Part shown: positions 29,350 to 37,101 of the stretch, piece after piece
Layout: each line of letters opens with the position of its first letter
Numbering within the stretch: position 1 is the stretch's first letter
Program-made: the position numbers and the translations under genes
Notes under the pieces: model-generated
Database searches by the model: none
What the model was told of the DNA's origin: nothing
What the model saw: only the letters and a program-made list of their open reading frames with translations
Source: a virus
DNA: 40,766 nt
Virus record (IMG/VR): IMGVR_UViG_3300025133_000259
Location: 1 to 40,766 of that record
Direction: 5' to 3' (one strand)

Positions 29350-30951
29350 TTAATCTGTTTCGCCAGCGATAGGCTTTTTCTTGTTTGCGTCTTCTTCAAG
29401 CAGCCTTGTTTTAAGGTCTCTCAAAGATTGTCTGAAATTATGAGTCCCCACTTCCTTTATGTCCAAAGGTCTGTTTTTTTCAAGACCCTGTTCAGGCTCG
29501 GGGGAGGTTTCTGTTTTATCTTCTGCTTGACCTTTCTGGTTCCTCTTCTCTGAGAGGAACTTTTTATATTTATTCTTCAGATGGTCTTCTTGTTCTTTTT
29601 TTGTTGTCAGTTTTGCTTTGCCGAAGTTTGTTGTTTCTTCATCTTGTGGTAAAACCTGCATGTCAACCCTTGACAAATCAATGTTCATTGGATAGACAAT
29701 TCCATCAAGACCGTTGCGGTTTTTAGCGATGAACATTTTGCCGGTATTTTCCATCTTATCTTCTTTGGTTCGGGCGATGGAACAGATGAAGTCAGCCACA
29801 AAACACTTGTTAAACGCCTCAGAGATTGACTCCATAGTAATGACTTCAGCATTGACGCCACTTCTGTTAGTCTGGCTGGCTGTGACCACTGGAACGTCAT
29901 ACTTCTGGGCTAGTCCTCGCAGGTCTTCGTAGATGCCTTCCAAGCCGTGTCGCAACTCTTGATTGTTGAAGCCGTTTTTCTCTGGACGCAGCAGATCTGC
30001 ATAGTCTACGATAATCATGTCTGGGTTGATGCCTCTTTGCCGTAGGCGCTCTAGGTGATTTTCAATTGTGCGAACAGATGCCGACTTCGTAGGATATTCC
30101 TTGATTATCAATTGCCCTGGGATATGGAGGATGGTCTGCTTAACAAGGTCCTTCTGCGTGTGCAGCCTGTTAAGTTGAAAGCCCGTAACACAGGAATCAT
30201 AACGCTGTCCGACTACTCGGTCGGCGAGTTCCAAAGTATAATGGATCACCGTATTGCCCTTGGCGAGCGCTCTCGTTCCAAAATGAACTAGAGCCATACT
30301 CTTGCCCGACCCAGTGCTTGCGATGACTACGCCAAGTTCTCGTTTACCGAGACCTCCCTTGGTAATCTCGTCAATCTCGTCCCAGCCGGTAGTAATGGGT
30401 CCGCGAACTACTTTTTCATAACGCTCTTCAAAGTCTTCAACGAACTCGTGTCCGAAGTCGTTGCTTTCGCCCAATAACATCGCGTCATTGATTACTTTGG
30501 AGATTTGTTCAAAAGAAGAACTTTGAAGCAGGTTCACGCTCTTGAGAATAGCCTCTTTTAACTTCTGTTTGCGGCAGAAGTCAAGCGCCTTTTCCTTGAC
30601 ATAACCAATATCTTCGCTGTCTATATCTTCGGTCTTAATACGAACCAGTAGATCTCTTACTTGCTTCTGGACAACTTCCGAATAGTCTTCCATTTCAGTT
30701 CGCACCACTGAAGCCATAATGCTCAATGTCGGATGAACTTCATACTTAGACTTGTAGTCAAACACTAGCTGCGTAAATGCTTGAAGATACTTAAGTTCTA
30801 AATAACTAACATCTAGAACCTCGGTCATCTGGTTGGCGAAGGGGCGGTCATACAGGATTGCCTTTACAAGCTTTTCCTGAAAGGATTTGCCAAACTTGCT
30901 AAAAGTCTCTTGCTCTCTATTGATTAGAGGAGTTGCGGTCATTGAGTCCAT
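29350..30951 (-). CDS. DnaB-type replicative helicase (gp41-like)
   Basis: A 533-residue hexameric 5'-3' helicase of the RecA/DnaB fold. An N-terminal helical domain (about 1-170) precedes the ATPase, with Walker A ASTGSGKS (211-218), Walker B MIIVDYADLL (312-321), TASQTNR (357-363) and KNRNG (410-414). The Lys/Glu-rich tail has SEKRNQKGQAEDKTETSPEP. It unwinds DNA ahead of the polymerase. It overlaps the end of the FEN-nuclease gene by 13 bases; an internal ATG at 30942 is an alternative start. No primase is seen in the window. Confidence 0.93.
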   Translation of the reverse strand: MDSMTATPLINREQETFSKFGKSFQEKLVKAILYDRPFANQMTEVLDVSYLELKYLQAFTQLVFDYKSKYEVHPTLSIMASVVRTEMEDYSEVVQKQVRDLLVRIKTEDIDSEDIGYVKEKALDFCRKQKLKEAILKSVNLLQSSSFEQISKVINDAMLLGESNDFGHEFVEDFEERYEKVVRGPITTGWDEIDEITKGGLGKRELGVVIASTGSGKSMALVHFGTRALAKGNTVIHYTLELADRVVGQRYDSCVTGFQLNRLHTQKDLVKQTILHIPGQLIIKEYPTKSASVRTIENHLERLRQRGINPDMIIVDYADLLRPEKNGFNNQELRHGLEGIYEDLRGLAQKYDVPVVTASQTNRSGVNAEVITMESISEAFNKCFVADFICSIARTKEDKMENTGKMFIAKNRNGLDGIVYPMNIDLSRVDMQVLPQDEETTNFGKAKLTTKKEQEDHLKNKYKKFLSEKRNQKGQAEDKTETSPEPEQGLEKNRPLDIKEVGTHNFRQSLRDLKTRLLEEDANKKKPIAGETD

Positions 30952-31904
30952 CCGTTCATCGTATCAATCATCTTTTCAATGTTCACGTTTAAAATACCAT
31001 CTTTAATCATCATAGACCTAATCGTTGTCCTGTTTAACTCTGAACCAGTATTTTTTACTGCCCAGTCTAGGTCGCTCATTCCTTCTAGTGAAATGTTCGT
31101 ATTGTATAATTGCATTATATCATAGTTCGCTGCGACTGTCTCTTTATTTTCTAATATTTTTTGATATACTTTTCCCGAAGTTTGTTCGGCGAAGGAAACG
31201 AGGTCTTCAGGGGCATAGCTTTGTTCTTCGGCTAGGAAGGGAAACTTTGAGATTACAGTCTTTGGACCGATGCCCTTGATGCCGTCAATGTTGTCTGACT
31301 TGTCGCCAATCATGGCTCTTGCTAGTGCGAAGTTATTGGGGTGGATTTTGTGTTTTTCCAGCACCCTAGGCACAGTCAAGACTTCCTTGGCTATCGGGCG
31401 ATAGAGGATTGTATCTTGGTCGCATAGTTGGATAAAATCCTTATCAGAGGAGACGATGACCTTCTGGTAGTCTTGGAAGTCTGCGCTCTCTCGGCAGACC
31501 CATGCGATTACATCATCTGCTTCTTGGTTGTCTAGTGCGAGTTGGATTACGGGCATTTGCTCCAGATATTCAATGAGGCGGAACTGCTGGTAGAGACGAT
31601 TCTTTCGCTCGTCATCTGGATTGGACATTTGGAATTCTCGGTTTAGACGAGGTGCCTTCCTGCCCTTCTTGTAGTTCTCGTTCATCTCTTTGCGTTTGGA
31701 GGAGTTAGATGACCCCTCCCAGCAGATTACTACTTTGTCTGGTTTTGTTTCCCGAATGTTTTTTTGGAGTGACTTTAAAAAGCCTGTGAGCCCGCCGATG
31801 GGGTTGCCTTCACGGTCAACCTGTGGGACAAGAACCCATGACCTCGTGAAAGTGTTTGCGCCGTCTATAATTAGAACTCGTTTTTTGCCGGTGTTATTAA
31901 CCAT
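30939..31904 (-). CDS. 5'-3' exonuclease / flap endonuclease (FEN, RNase H type)
   Basis: A 321-residue FEN-family nuclease of T4 RNase H/T5 type that removes RNA primers and 5' flaps. Metal-binding acids are in LIIDGAN (Asp14), EADDVIAW, SSDKDFIQL and GDKSDNIDGIKGIGPKT; the last part is the helix-three-turn-helix DNA-binding motif. It overlaps the dCMP-deaminase-like gene by 8 bases and the helicase gene by 13, forming a tight replication operon. Confidence 0.92.
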   Translation of the reverse strand: MVNNTGKKRVLIIDGANTFTRSWVLVPQVDREGNPIGGLTGFLKSLQKNIRETKPDKVVICWEGSSNSSKRKEMNENYKKGRKAPRLNREFQMSNPDDERKNRLYQQFRLIEYLEQMPVIQLALDNQEADDVIAWVCRESADFQDYQKVIVSSDKDFIQLCDQDTILYRPIAKEVLTVPRVLEKHKIHPNNFALARAMIGDKSDNIDGIKGIGPKTVISKFPFLAEEQSYAPEDLVSFAEQTSGKVYQKILENKETVAANYDIMQLYNTNISLEGMSDLDWAVKNTGSELNRTTIRSMMIKDGILNVNIEKMIDTMNGWTQ

Positions 31905-32355
31905 CGTTGATGCCTCTAAAATCTAATGTCCCTGTGCCGTATTCAGCAGTGAAAACAGCCTTCTTGATGCCTGCTTCGCTGATTGCCTTTTGACACATTT
32001 TACAAGGACAAGACATTCCTGGCTGCTCGTTGCGACCCTTGCGAGCCACATAGATTACTGCACCCTGGAGTTTGTGTTTGTCTTTTACCCGATTGATGGC
32101 GTCCATTTCAGCGTGGATGGAGCGGCAGAACTTATTGCCGTTTATTCCTGTGGAAACGGTTGCTGGGTGTGTCTTATATCTGTTCCTGCCTATCGCAAGC
32201 ACATTTCCGCCTTTTACTACCACTGCAACATGTCGGTGCAGTAGTTCTTCGCTATATTCATTGCCATCAATTTGCCTAAGTGCTAGTCTAAGGAACTTGT
32301 TTCTAATGTCATCTTGCCGCTCGGTCAGCGGCTGAATCGGGTCAGCGGCATCCAT
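31897..32355 (-). CDS. cytidine/deoxycytidylate deaminase family
   Basis: A 152-residue zinc deaminase. SIHAEMDAI (79-87; His81 ligand, Glu83 proton shuttle) and PCKMC (117-121; Cys118, Cys121) form the zinc site. dCMP deaminase, giving dUMP for dTMP synthesis, is the usual phage role and fits the neighbouring dUTPase and RNR. A nucleoside or RNA substrate cannot be excluded. It is the first gene behind the promoter at 32379-32407, with a GGGGAG site 6 bases before the ATG. Confidence 0.85.
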   Translation of the reverse strand: MDAADPIQPLTERQDDIRNKFLRLALRQIDGNEYSEELLHRHVAVVVKGGNVLAIGRNRYKTHPATVSTGINGNKFCRSIHAEMDAINRVKDKHKLQGAVIYVARKGRNEQPGMSCPCKMCQKAISEAGIKKAVFTAEYGTGTLDFRGINDG

Positions 32356-32378
32356 TGGCTACTCCCCTAACTAAACTA

Positions 32379-32407
32379 ATAATACACCAGTTTGGGCTAG
32401 GAGTCAA
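32379..32407 (-). promoter_or_regulatory. sigma70-type promoter
   Basis: Minus-strand TTGACT (32402-32407), 17-base spacer, TATTAT (32379-32384). It opens the operon deaminase, FEN nuclease, helicase, RNR. Its -35 box overlaps the stop region of the RecA gene. Confidence 0.8.
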
Positions 32408-33482
32408 CATTTTCTTCTGCAACTTTTAAAACAGTTTCTTGATCTAGGATTTGAAGCACCCGTGCCTTGAACTTCTCATCCTCAAGCATTTTTAACCAAG
32501 ACCCACCTTGGAACTTCTTGGATAAAGTGCCGTCTTCAAACTCTAGCGTCTTCCACGCACCCGCACCCTGAACATAGTCAGAGGTTTTGATGGCGTCTAG
32601 CCAACTCTCTTCATCTTGGATGCCGACTTTGTTGCCGCCCCATAGGATTTGAAAGTTGCACTTGCGACCCTGGGTTCCTCCACGAGATTTCTCAATCTTT
32701 GCCATGACAGATGAGCCGATGCGTTCGCCAAGTGAGTTCTCAATAAAAGATGCTCGGGCTTTGCGACCAGTAAGCCAGATACGCAAGGTATAAGCATACA
32801 AAAGGGCTTTTCCGCCAGGGGTGAAATAAGGGGTAGTTAATGCCTCGGCTGGTGTCTTTGGGATGTTGACCCGAAGTTGATTAATCACCAAAAGGGAGTG
32901 TTGACCTGCGTTGAGCGGGTTTAATAGTCGTTGAAGACCTGAACCGCAAATCTTTGGCTTGCGGAGCATACCCCCGGCATTTGGATTCAATGCCTCTGAT
33001 TCATTATCTGCATCGCACGGAGTAAACGCTAGACTATCCCATACAAACAGCACTTGGTTTTCAGTCTGTGCAATGACGGTATCAATAGTGTTAAAAACAA
33101 ATTCTACCGAAGTTGCTGGGATGTAAAGAAGTTTCTCTAGATCAACTCCCGACTTCTCTAGGAAGACTGCATCAATGGCTGACTCTGAATCAAAATAGAC
33201 AACATCCATTCCCATCTTTTGAGCATTAACAGCAGCCTGCACCGCCATGTAGCTCTTGCCCGTGGCTTCAAGCCCGGCTATCTCTGAAATCTTTCCTACC
33301 GGAATCCCTGCTCGGGTCCCCTGCTTGATGATGTTGTCCAGCCAGCGTGAGCCAGTTGGAATCCATTCAGTAACAGTTGAAGGATCATTCTCGCCAAGAT
33401 TATATGATATCTCTGCTTTTTTGTTCAGCATATCCTTCAATGCTTGAAGGTTACTATGCGCCTTTTTTGTTCTTGTAGCCAT
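32397..33482 (-). CDS. RecA/UvsX-like recombinase
   Basis: A 361-residue strand-exchange ATPase. Walker A GLEATGKS lies at 70-77, the Walker B strand in QVLFVWDSLAF, and the L1/L2 region and the VINQLRVN strand follow in RecA order. It resembles T4 UvsX/phage RecA in size and lacks the long RecA C-terminal domain. It would drive homologous recombination and recombination-primed replication on single-stranded DNA coated by the SSB encoded next to it. GGAAG precedes the ATG, and a 99-base non-coding gap with a weak dyad (ATCCAT 33524-33529, ATGGAT 33541-33546) separates it from SSB. Confidence 0.92.
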   Translation of the reverse strand: MATRTKKAHSNLQALKDMLNKKAEISYNLGENDPSTVTEWIPTGSRWLDNIIKQGTRAGIPVGKISEIAGLEATGKSYMAVQAAVNAQKMGMDVVYFDSESAIDAVFLEKSGVDLEKLLYIPATSVEFVFNTIDTVIAQTENQVLFVWDSLAFTPCDADNESEALNPNAGGMLRKPKICGSGLQRLLNPLNAGQHSLLVINQLRVNIPKTPAEALTTPYFTPGGKALLYAYTLRIWLTGRKARASFIENSLGERIGSSVMAKIEKSRGGTQGRKCNFQILWGGNKVGIQDEESWLDAIKTSDYVQGAGAWKTLEFEDGTLSKKFQGGSWLKMLEDEKFKARVLQILDQETVLKVAEENVDS

Positions 33483-33581
33483 TCAACTTCCAGTGGTTAA
33501 TAGGAAAGTGAGACACCCAGTTTATCCATGTTTATTACTTATGGATGGGCTGTGCCTCCCCGTGCCCTTGTTGCTTTTTAC

Positions 33582-34355
33582 TTAGCTAAGAAGTTCATTA
33601 AAAGCGTCGTCAATATCAGTTACCGCTTCAGTAGTAGTGGTAGCACTGGCATCGCTGTTCCCGAACTTAGAAACTTCGTTGCTGCCTTCTTCGGCAGTAG
33701 CTTCTCCGCCAAGAGTCTCTTCAAGGACTGCGGCAACTTCAGCCGTGGTCTTGCGTTCAAAGAGGTCGTCAAAATTAGGCATTGACTCTACAAGCTTATT
33801 AATCTCGTCATCAGTCGCCGCCAATGCGCTGGTCTTGCGAGCAGGGCGCACATCAGTAGTGGGCCAGCTTTGACCAGCAGCTTTGCCGTAGTCAATGCGA
33901 AGGTCGGTGCCTTCATGAAGATCGCTGATGTCGCCATACTCTGGGTCAAGAACGATACCGAGAAGCTTCTCGTAAGTGGTCTTGGAAAAGCCCCAAAGAC
34001 GAACGCCCTTGTCTTCTTCTCCGCGAACCACGACAGGAGCAAACACCCGCATCTTGGCGAAATAGTTACGGGCGAGGTTCTTTTCCTCGTCAGTCCCGTT
34101 CCAAAGTTGATTAGCAAACGAGCACACAGGGCAGTCGTCGTCATAATTCCGCTGAGGGCACAAAAGATTAGTGCGCTCGTTTGCGCCTAAGCCATAGTGA
34201 AAATGGAGGTCACGGAAGGGGTCTCCATCTGCTGGGGCTACAAGGCGAACAGTTTGAGTGCCGTCCTGTGGCTTCCAGAAGGAATCGTTAGTTCCCGAGT
34301 TCTTGGTAGTGAGCTTGTTATACTTCGCTCGCATCTTTTCAATATCGATAGCCAT
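33582..34355 (-). CDS. single-stranded DNA-binding protein (gp32-like)
   Basis: 258 residues from ATG 34355. The ATG at 34361 is only 1 base after AAAGGA, too close, so the second ATG is better placed. The core resembles T4 gp32: a basic N-terminus (KMRAKYNKLTTKNSG) for cooperativity, an OB-like fold with a zinc knuckle from His51/His53, Cys66, Cys75 and Cys78 (HFHYG; LLCPQRNYDDDCPVC), and an acidic tail ending in DIDDAFNELLS that would recruit replication partners. It has its own promoter at 34441-34469 and a leader of about 79 bases with a hairpin. Confidence 0.85.
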   Translation of the reverse strand: MAIDIEKMRAKYNKLTTKNSGTNDSFWKPQDGTQTVRLVAPADGDPFRDLHFHYGLGANERTNLLCPQRNYDDDCPVCSFANQLWNGTDEEKNLARNYFAKMRVFAPVVVRGEEDKGVRLWGFSKTTYEKLLGIVLDPEYGDISDLHEGTDLRIDYGKAAGQSWPTTDVRPARKTSALAATDDEINKLVESMPNFDDLFERKTTAEVAAVLEETLGGEATAEEGSNEVSKFGNSDASATTTTEAVTDIDDAFNELLS

Positions 34356-34371
34356 CGGCATATCCTTTCCT

Positions 34372-34388
34372 GCTGCATTTCACGCAGC
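34372..34388 (-). promoter_or_regulatory. hairpin in ssb leader
   Basis: GCTGC (34372-34376) pairs with GCAGC (34384-34388), a 5-bp stem with a 7-base loop directly before the AGGAAAGGA ribosome site of the SSB gene. It lies in the predicted leader from the promoter at 34441-34469. It could modulate translation, as the leader of T4 gene 32 does. Confidence 0.4.
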
Positions 34389-34440
34389 TTTGTTGTTCTA
34401 TCGCCGAGGAAATCCCGACTTTGTTTTTCTCTATAATCCT

Positions 34441-34469
34441 AATATACAGGAGGTCATTGGGGCTGTCAA
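34441..34469 (-). promoter_or_regulatory. sigma70-type promoter
   Basis: Minus-strand TTGACA (34464-34469), 17-base spacer, TATATT (34441-34446). It drives the SSB gene from a start near 34434. The AAC-type sequence before the -35 box differs from the repeat family. Confidence 0.75.
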
Positions 34470-34482
34470 GTAAAAAAGTGAT

Positions 34483-34968
34483 TTATTCTTCTTTTTTATT
34501 TTCGCCGACCAAATCAACCACATCGTCTGGTCCTTCTTCCGTAGTATATTCTACCTCAAGAATAGAGTCCAAGTCAACCTTTACTGCGCGAAGCTTTCCG
34601 CGGAGGGTGAGAAGGACGGTATTCTGGTATTTTTCCCAATCAAGTCTCAAATCCTTGCCTCGCTTCCCATGCTCTTCCTCAATCGCCGCATTAAGACCGT
34701 TGATCGTGTAAAGGGTGTTTGTGCTCTTCTTTCTGTGAAGGCGTAGTGTAAAATATGGCGTTTTGGTAAACTTGCCGCCATCGGGCTCAGTGTTAAATGT
34801 TATTACTCTCTTTGAATCATCTTCGGTATCCCGAAGAACAAAGACGTGTTTGTTCGTTAAAACATAGGCGTCTAAAATCGTGTTGATTGCTTTCTGTAGC
34901 TCTTCATCGCCTCCGCTAACAAACGCTGCTAATAGAACTCCTTTTCTCCTGTTGTCTGCGTTTGACAT
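34483..34968 (-). CDS. hypothetical protein between SSB and tubulin-like gene
   Basis: 161 residues. The beta-rich middle (KHVFVLRDTEDDSKRVITFN; YFTLRLHRKKSTNTLYTING) is followed by LRLDWEKYQNTVLLTLRGKL and a long acidic tail. I do not recognise it, though the NTLYTINGLNAA and DWEKYQN pieces look like conserved family motifs. GGAGG lies 11 bases before the ATG, with a competing out-of-frame ATG between them. Placed among replication genes, so a replication or regulatory role is possible. Confidence 0.65.
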   Translation of the reverse strand: MSNADNRRKGVLLAAFVSGGDEELQKAINTILDAYVLTNKHVFVLRDTEDDSKRVITFNTEPDGGKFTKTPYFTLRLHRKKSTNTLYTINGLNAAIEEEHGKRGKDLRLDWEKYQNTVLLTLRGKLRAVKVDLDSILEVEYTTEEGPDDVVDLVGENKKEE

Positions 34969-34985
34969 TCGTCATACTTCCTCCG

Positions 34986-35069
34986 TCATAAGTCGTAGAG
35001 TAAGTAGTAGGCAAAGTGTTTAAAGAGGTCTAGGTCGCCTGTATTTCGCTTGTATAAGACACCCTCCAT
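34986..35069 (-). CDS. possible 27-residue overlapping peptide
   Basis: ATG 35069 to TGA 34986-34988, out of frame with and overlapping the end of the gene at 35030. It reads MEGVLYKRNTGDLDLFKHFA, then YYLLYDL. The aromatic, hydrophobic ending looks like a real C-terminus, and it fills the space up to the next ribosome site. It could be a small gene or a frameshifted alternative end of the tubulin-like protein. The start lacks a clear ribosome site. Confidence 0.35.
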   Translation of the reverse strand: MEGVLYKRNTGDLDLFKHFAYYLLYDL

Positions 35070-35851
35070 ATGCGTGTGTTATCTAGGTCTGCCTCATGGA
35101 TGCTGAACGCATTATTAACCCCTTTTTGTTCCTGGGTTTTCATGAACTCTTTTATCTTTCTGAAAAGGCTCCCGTCTTCTTCCAACTGTTTTTTTGGGAC
35201 GCCGAAATAATAGTGGCGAGTAGTTGGATGAGCTAGGGTGAAAAAGTCGCTTGGTGCGCTTTCAAAGTCAAATGCAGCAAGTGAGCAAATCCTTGCGCCC
35301 GTTGGAATCTCGGTTGGGATGTGGACAGCAGATTTGACATGGTTAAAGTAGTTAATCATGGAAAAGTTCGCAACAATGTAACTGTGAAGGTATTCTTCAT
35401 ACTTTGCTACGGGAATGTTCTCCAACATCTCTTCCACTTTTTCAATATCTGCTACGAAGAACCTTTCCATTAGTCCTGAGCGGGTCAACTCTTGGAGTGC
35501 GCCGAATGCGAGGTTGTGTTGGGCAGTTTCTCGTGTTGATAGAGTAAGAAGAGAAGGGACCATATAAAATACTGAAATGGTAGCATCTTTCTTCTTGAGC
35601 ATCTCAATCGCTCTAAGCAAGATACCGTTTTCAGGCACGCCGCCGTATACCACAAAAAGAGCGTCGCAGCCCTTGGGTGCTTTGCCGCGGAACGCGCTCT
35701 TGATGGTTGATTCAGGAAAGCCTGCTTCGTATTCTTCCATAGTATCCCCTTTTTTAGGAATATCAAGATGAATGACGGTATAGTTGTCGTCTTTTTTAAA
35801 CTGATTTAATGTTTGGGTGACTGATTCGCCTACCCCGATTACAACTCGCAT
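35030..35851 (-). CDS. divergent tubulin/FtsZ-like GTPase-fold protein (tentative)
   Basis: A 273-residue protein I read as a distant tubulin/FtsZ-type fold. It begins RVVIGVGESVTQTLNQF (2-18), like the first nucleotide-binding strand and glycine loop of FtsZ. ALFVVYGGVPENGILLRAIE is at the place of the tubulin GGGTGTG loop; then comes ISVFYMVPS, a helix with QELTRSGL, and FSMINYF. The usual GGGTG signature is degenerate, so nucleotide binding is uncertain. Phage tubulin-like proteins (PhuZ, TubZ) position DNA or partition plasmid-like genomes. An AGAGGA site precedes the ATG. It lies between a hypothetical gene and the family A polymerase. Confidence 0.45.
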   Translation of the reverse strand: MRVVIGVGESVTQTLNQFKKDDNYTVIHLDIPKKGDTMEEYEAGFPESTIKSAFRGKAPKGCDALFVVYGGVPENGILLRAIEMLKKKDATISVFYMVPSLLTLSTRETAQHNLAFGALQELTRSGLMERFFVADIEKVEEMLENIPVAKYEEYLHSYIVANFSMINYFNHVKSAVHIPTEIPTGARICSLAAFDFESAPSDFFTLAHPTTRHYYFGVPKKQLEEDGSLFRKIKEFMKTQEQKGVNNAFSIHEADLDNTRIWRVSYTSEIQAT

Positions 35852-35861
35852 AGAAAATCCT

Positions 35862-37088
35862 CTAAATGTTCATTTTTTTAAGATTACCAAGGTTGTGCCC
35901 GGCGGAGACGTTAATCTTGAAATCTCCCCATTTTGTTGCCTGAATAGTTTGGATAAACTCTTTTAGAAGGGGTTTGTCCTCTACGGAAAAGTCTAGCACA
36001 ACGCTGTCGTGTATTAAAAAGGCAATATGGGTCTTGGTAGCATATTTGTCTAGTAGGTCGTTGAGCCTAACTGCTGCGTTCAATGTCATGTCTGCGGAGG
36101 TTGACTGAACGAGGAAGTTTAAGGCGTGATACTCGTCTGCTGGGATGGTTCTGTGGAAATCTGTTCTCACTGTCTTGCGGTCCCAATAGCGGTCAAGTAA
36201 AGTTTCTTTATCATAGAAGGTTTCAAGCACTTTTCCGTATTTGATAATTTTAGGGTGCCGAGAACCGTAGAGCCAGGCGAAGAAGTTCGTCTTTGCTTCG
36301 TCTCTCGTGATGTTTCCGTCAAATACGTTGTCCACGTTCCATTGATGAACATCCACAGTTGGCTGCTCGTGACCTAGCATACCTAATAATACACGAAGTT
36401 CTGCTCCATTGTAATCAAGTTCTATAAAAAAATCATTTTTTGGTTTAACGGCTGTTCTTAACTCTTTCTTGAGGGTCAGTATCGGGAAGCATCCCTTATT
36501 CGTAGTTAAACGACCTGTTCTTGTGCCGAACTGGTTGTAGTTGACGAACGGGGCAGATGTTCTCATCAAGTTTGACATGTTCCTGATTGTCTTATCTGAC
36601 GAGACTAGCCACTGAGGGGCAATCTCCATGTTGACCCGTTGTGTCTTAATGCTGTCTAGCAGTTTTGCGACTTCTAGCAGGTGGTCGTAATTTGTTGGTC
36701 TTTCGTAATTTTCCAAGACGTATTCTGTAACCCTGTTCTTAACCTCACACAACTCCTTAATGTCTCGCTCTGGAACCATATCCCAAATGCAGTTATTTCT
36801 CATATCCACTTTTGCGATTTTAAGGGCTCGGAGGTGTGCTTTCATTTTATTAGATGCGTCTTCCCATTCTTCCCTTAGAAAGTCTGGACAGATGTTCTGG
36901 ATTGTTTCTCCGTTTGTGTATAGGGACGCATACTCTTTGTTTCCGTATTTCTCAAGATGAGGGGAATACTTCCATGTTGCTTTGCTTTTTTTGATTGTTT
37001 GCCGAATTTCGGCGTCGTCAAAGATAAGGTCGCCGTCGTGATATACGCCAACGCAATCTAATTTTTCGTCAAGTGTTTGGAAAAACAC
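35862..37088 (-). CDS. family A DNA polymerase (PolA-type), compact
   Basis: I start this at GTG 37088 (408 residues), 13 bases after the previous stop, because AAAGGG lies just upstream; an earlier GTG at 37157 overlaps that gene. The polymerase motifs are NQFGTRTGRL (thumb/palm), motif A IELDYNGAELRVLLG with its Asp at about 225, motif B RDEAKTNFFAWLYG (O-helix Arg and Lys kept) and motif C AFLIHDSVVLDF, where Ser replaces the usual Glu after HD. Less than 200 residues precede the palm, and no whole 3'-5' exonuclease is visible. It may serve gap filling or lesion bypass beside the family C polymerase. Confidence 0.88.
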   Translation of the reverse strand: MFFQTLDEKLDCVGVYHDGDLIFDDAEIRQTIKKSKATWKYSPHLEKYGNKEYASLYTNGETIQNICPDFLREEWEDASNKMKAHLRALKIAKVDMRNNCIWDMVPERDIKELCEVKNRVTEYVLENYERPTNYDHLLEVAKLLDSIKTQRVNMEIAPQWLVSSDKTIRNMSNLMRTSAPFVNYNQFGTRTGRLTTNKGCFPILTLKKELRTAVKPKNDFFIELDYNGAELRVLLGMLGHEQPTVDVHQWNVDNVFDGNITRDEAKTNFFAWLYGSRHPKIIKYGKVLETFYDKETLLDRYWDRKTVRTDFHRTIPADEYHALNFLVQSTSADMTLNAAVRLNDLLDKYATKTHIAFLIHDSVVLDFSVEDKPLLKEFIQTIQATKWGDFKINVSAGHNLGNLKKMNI

Positions 37089-37101
37089 ACTACCCTTTCG
37101 G

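Noticed and set aside
33524-33546. Dyad ATCCAT...ATGGAT in the gap between RecA and SSB genes as a terminator
   Set aside because: The stem is AT-rich with a long loop and has no following T-tract on the transcribed strand.
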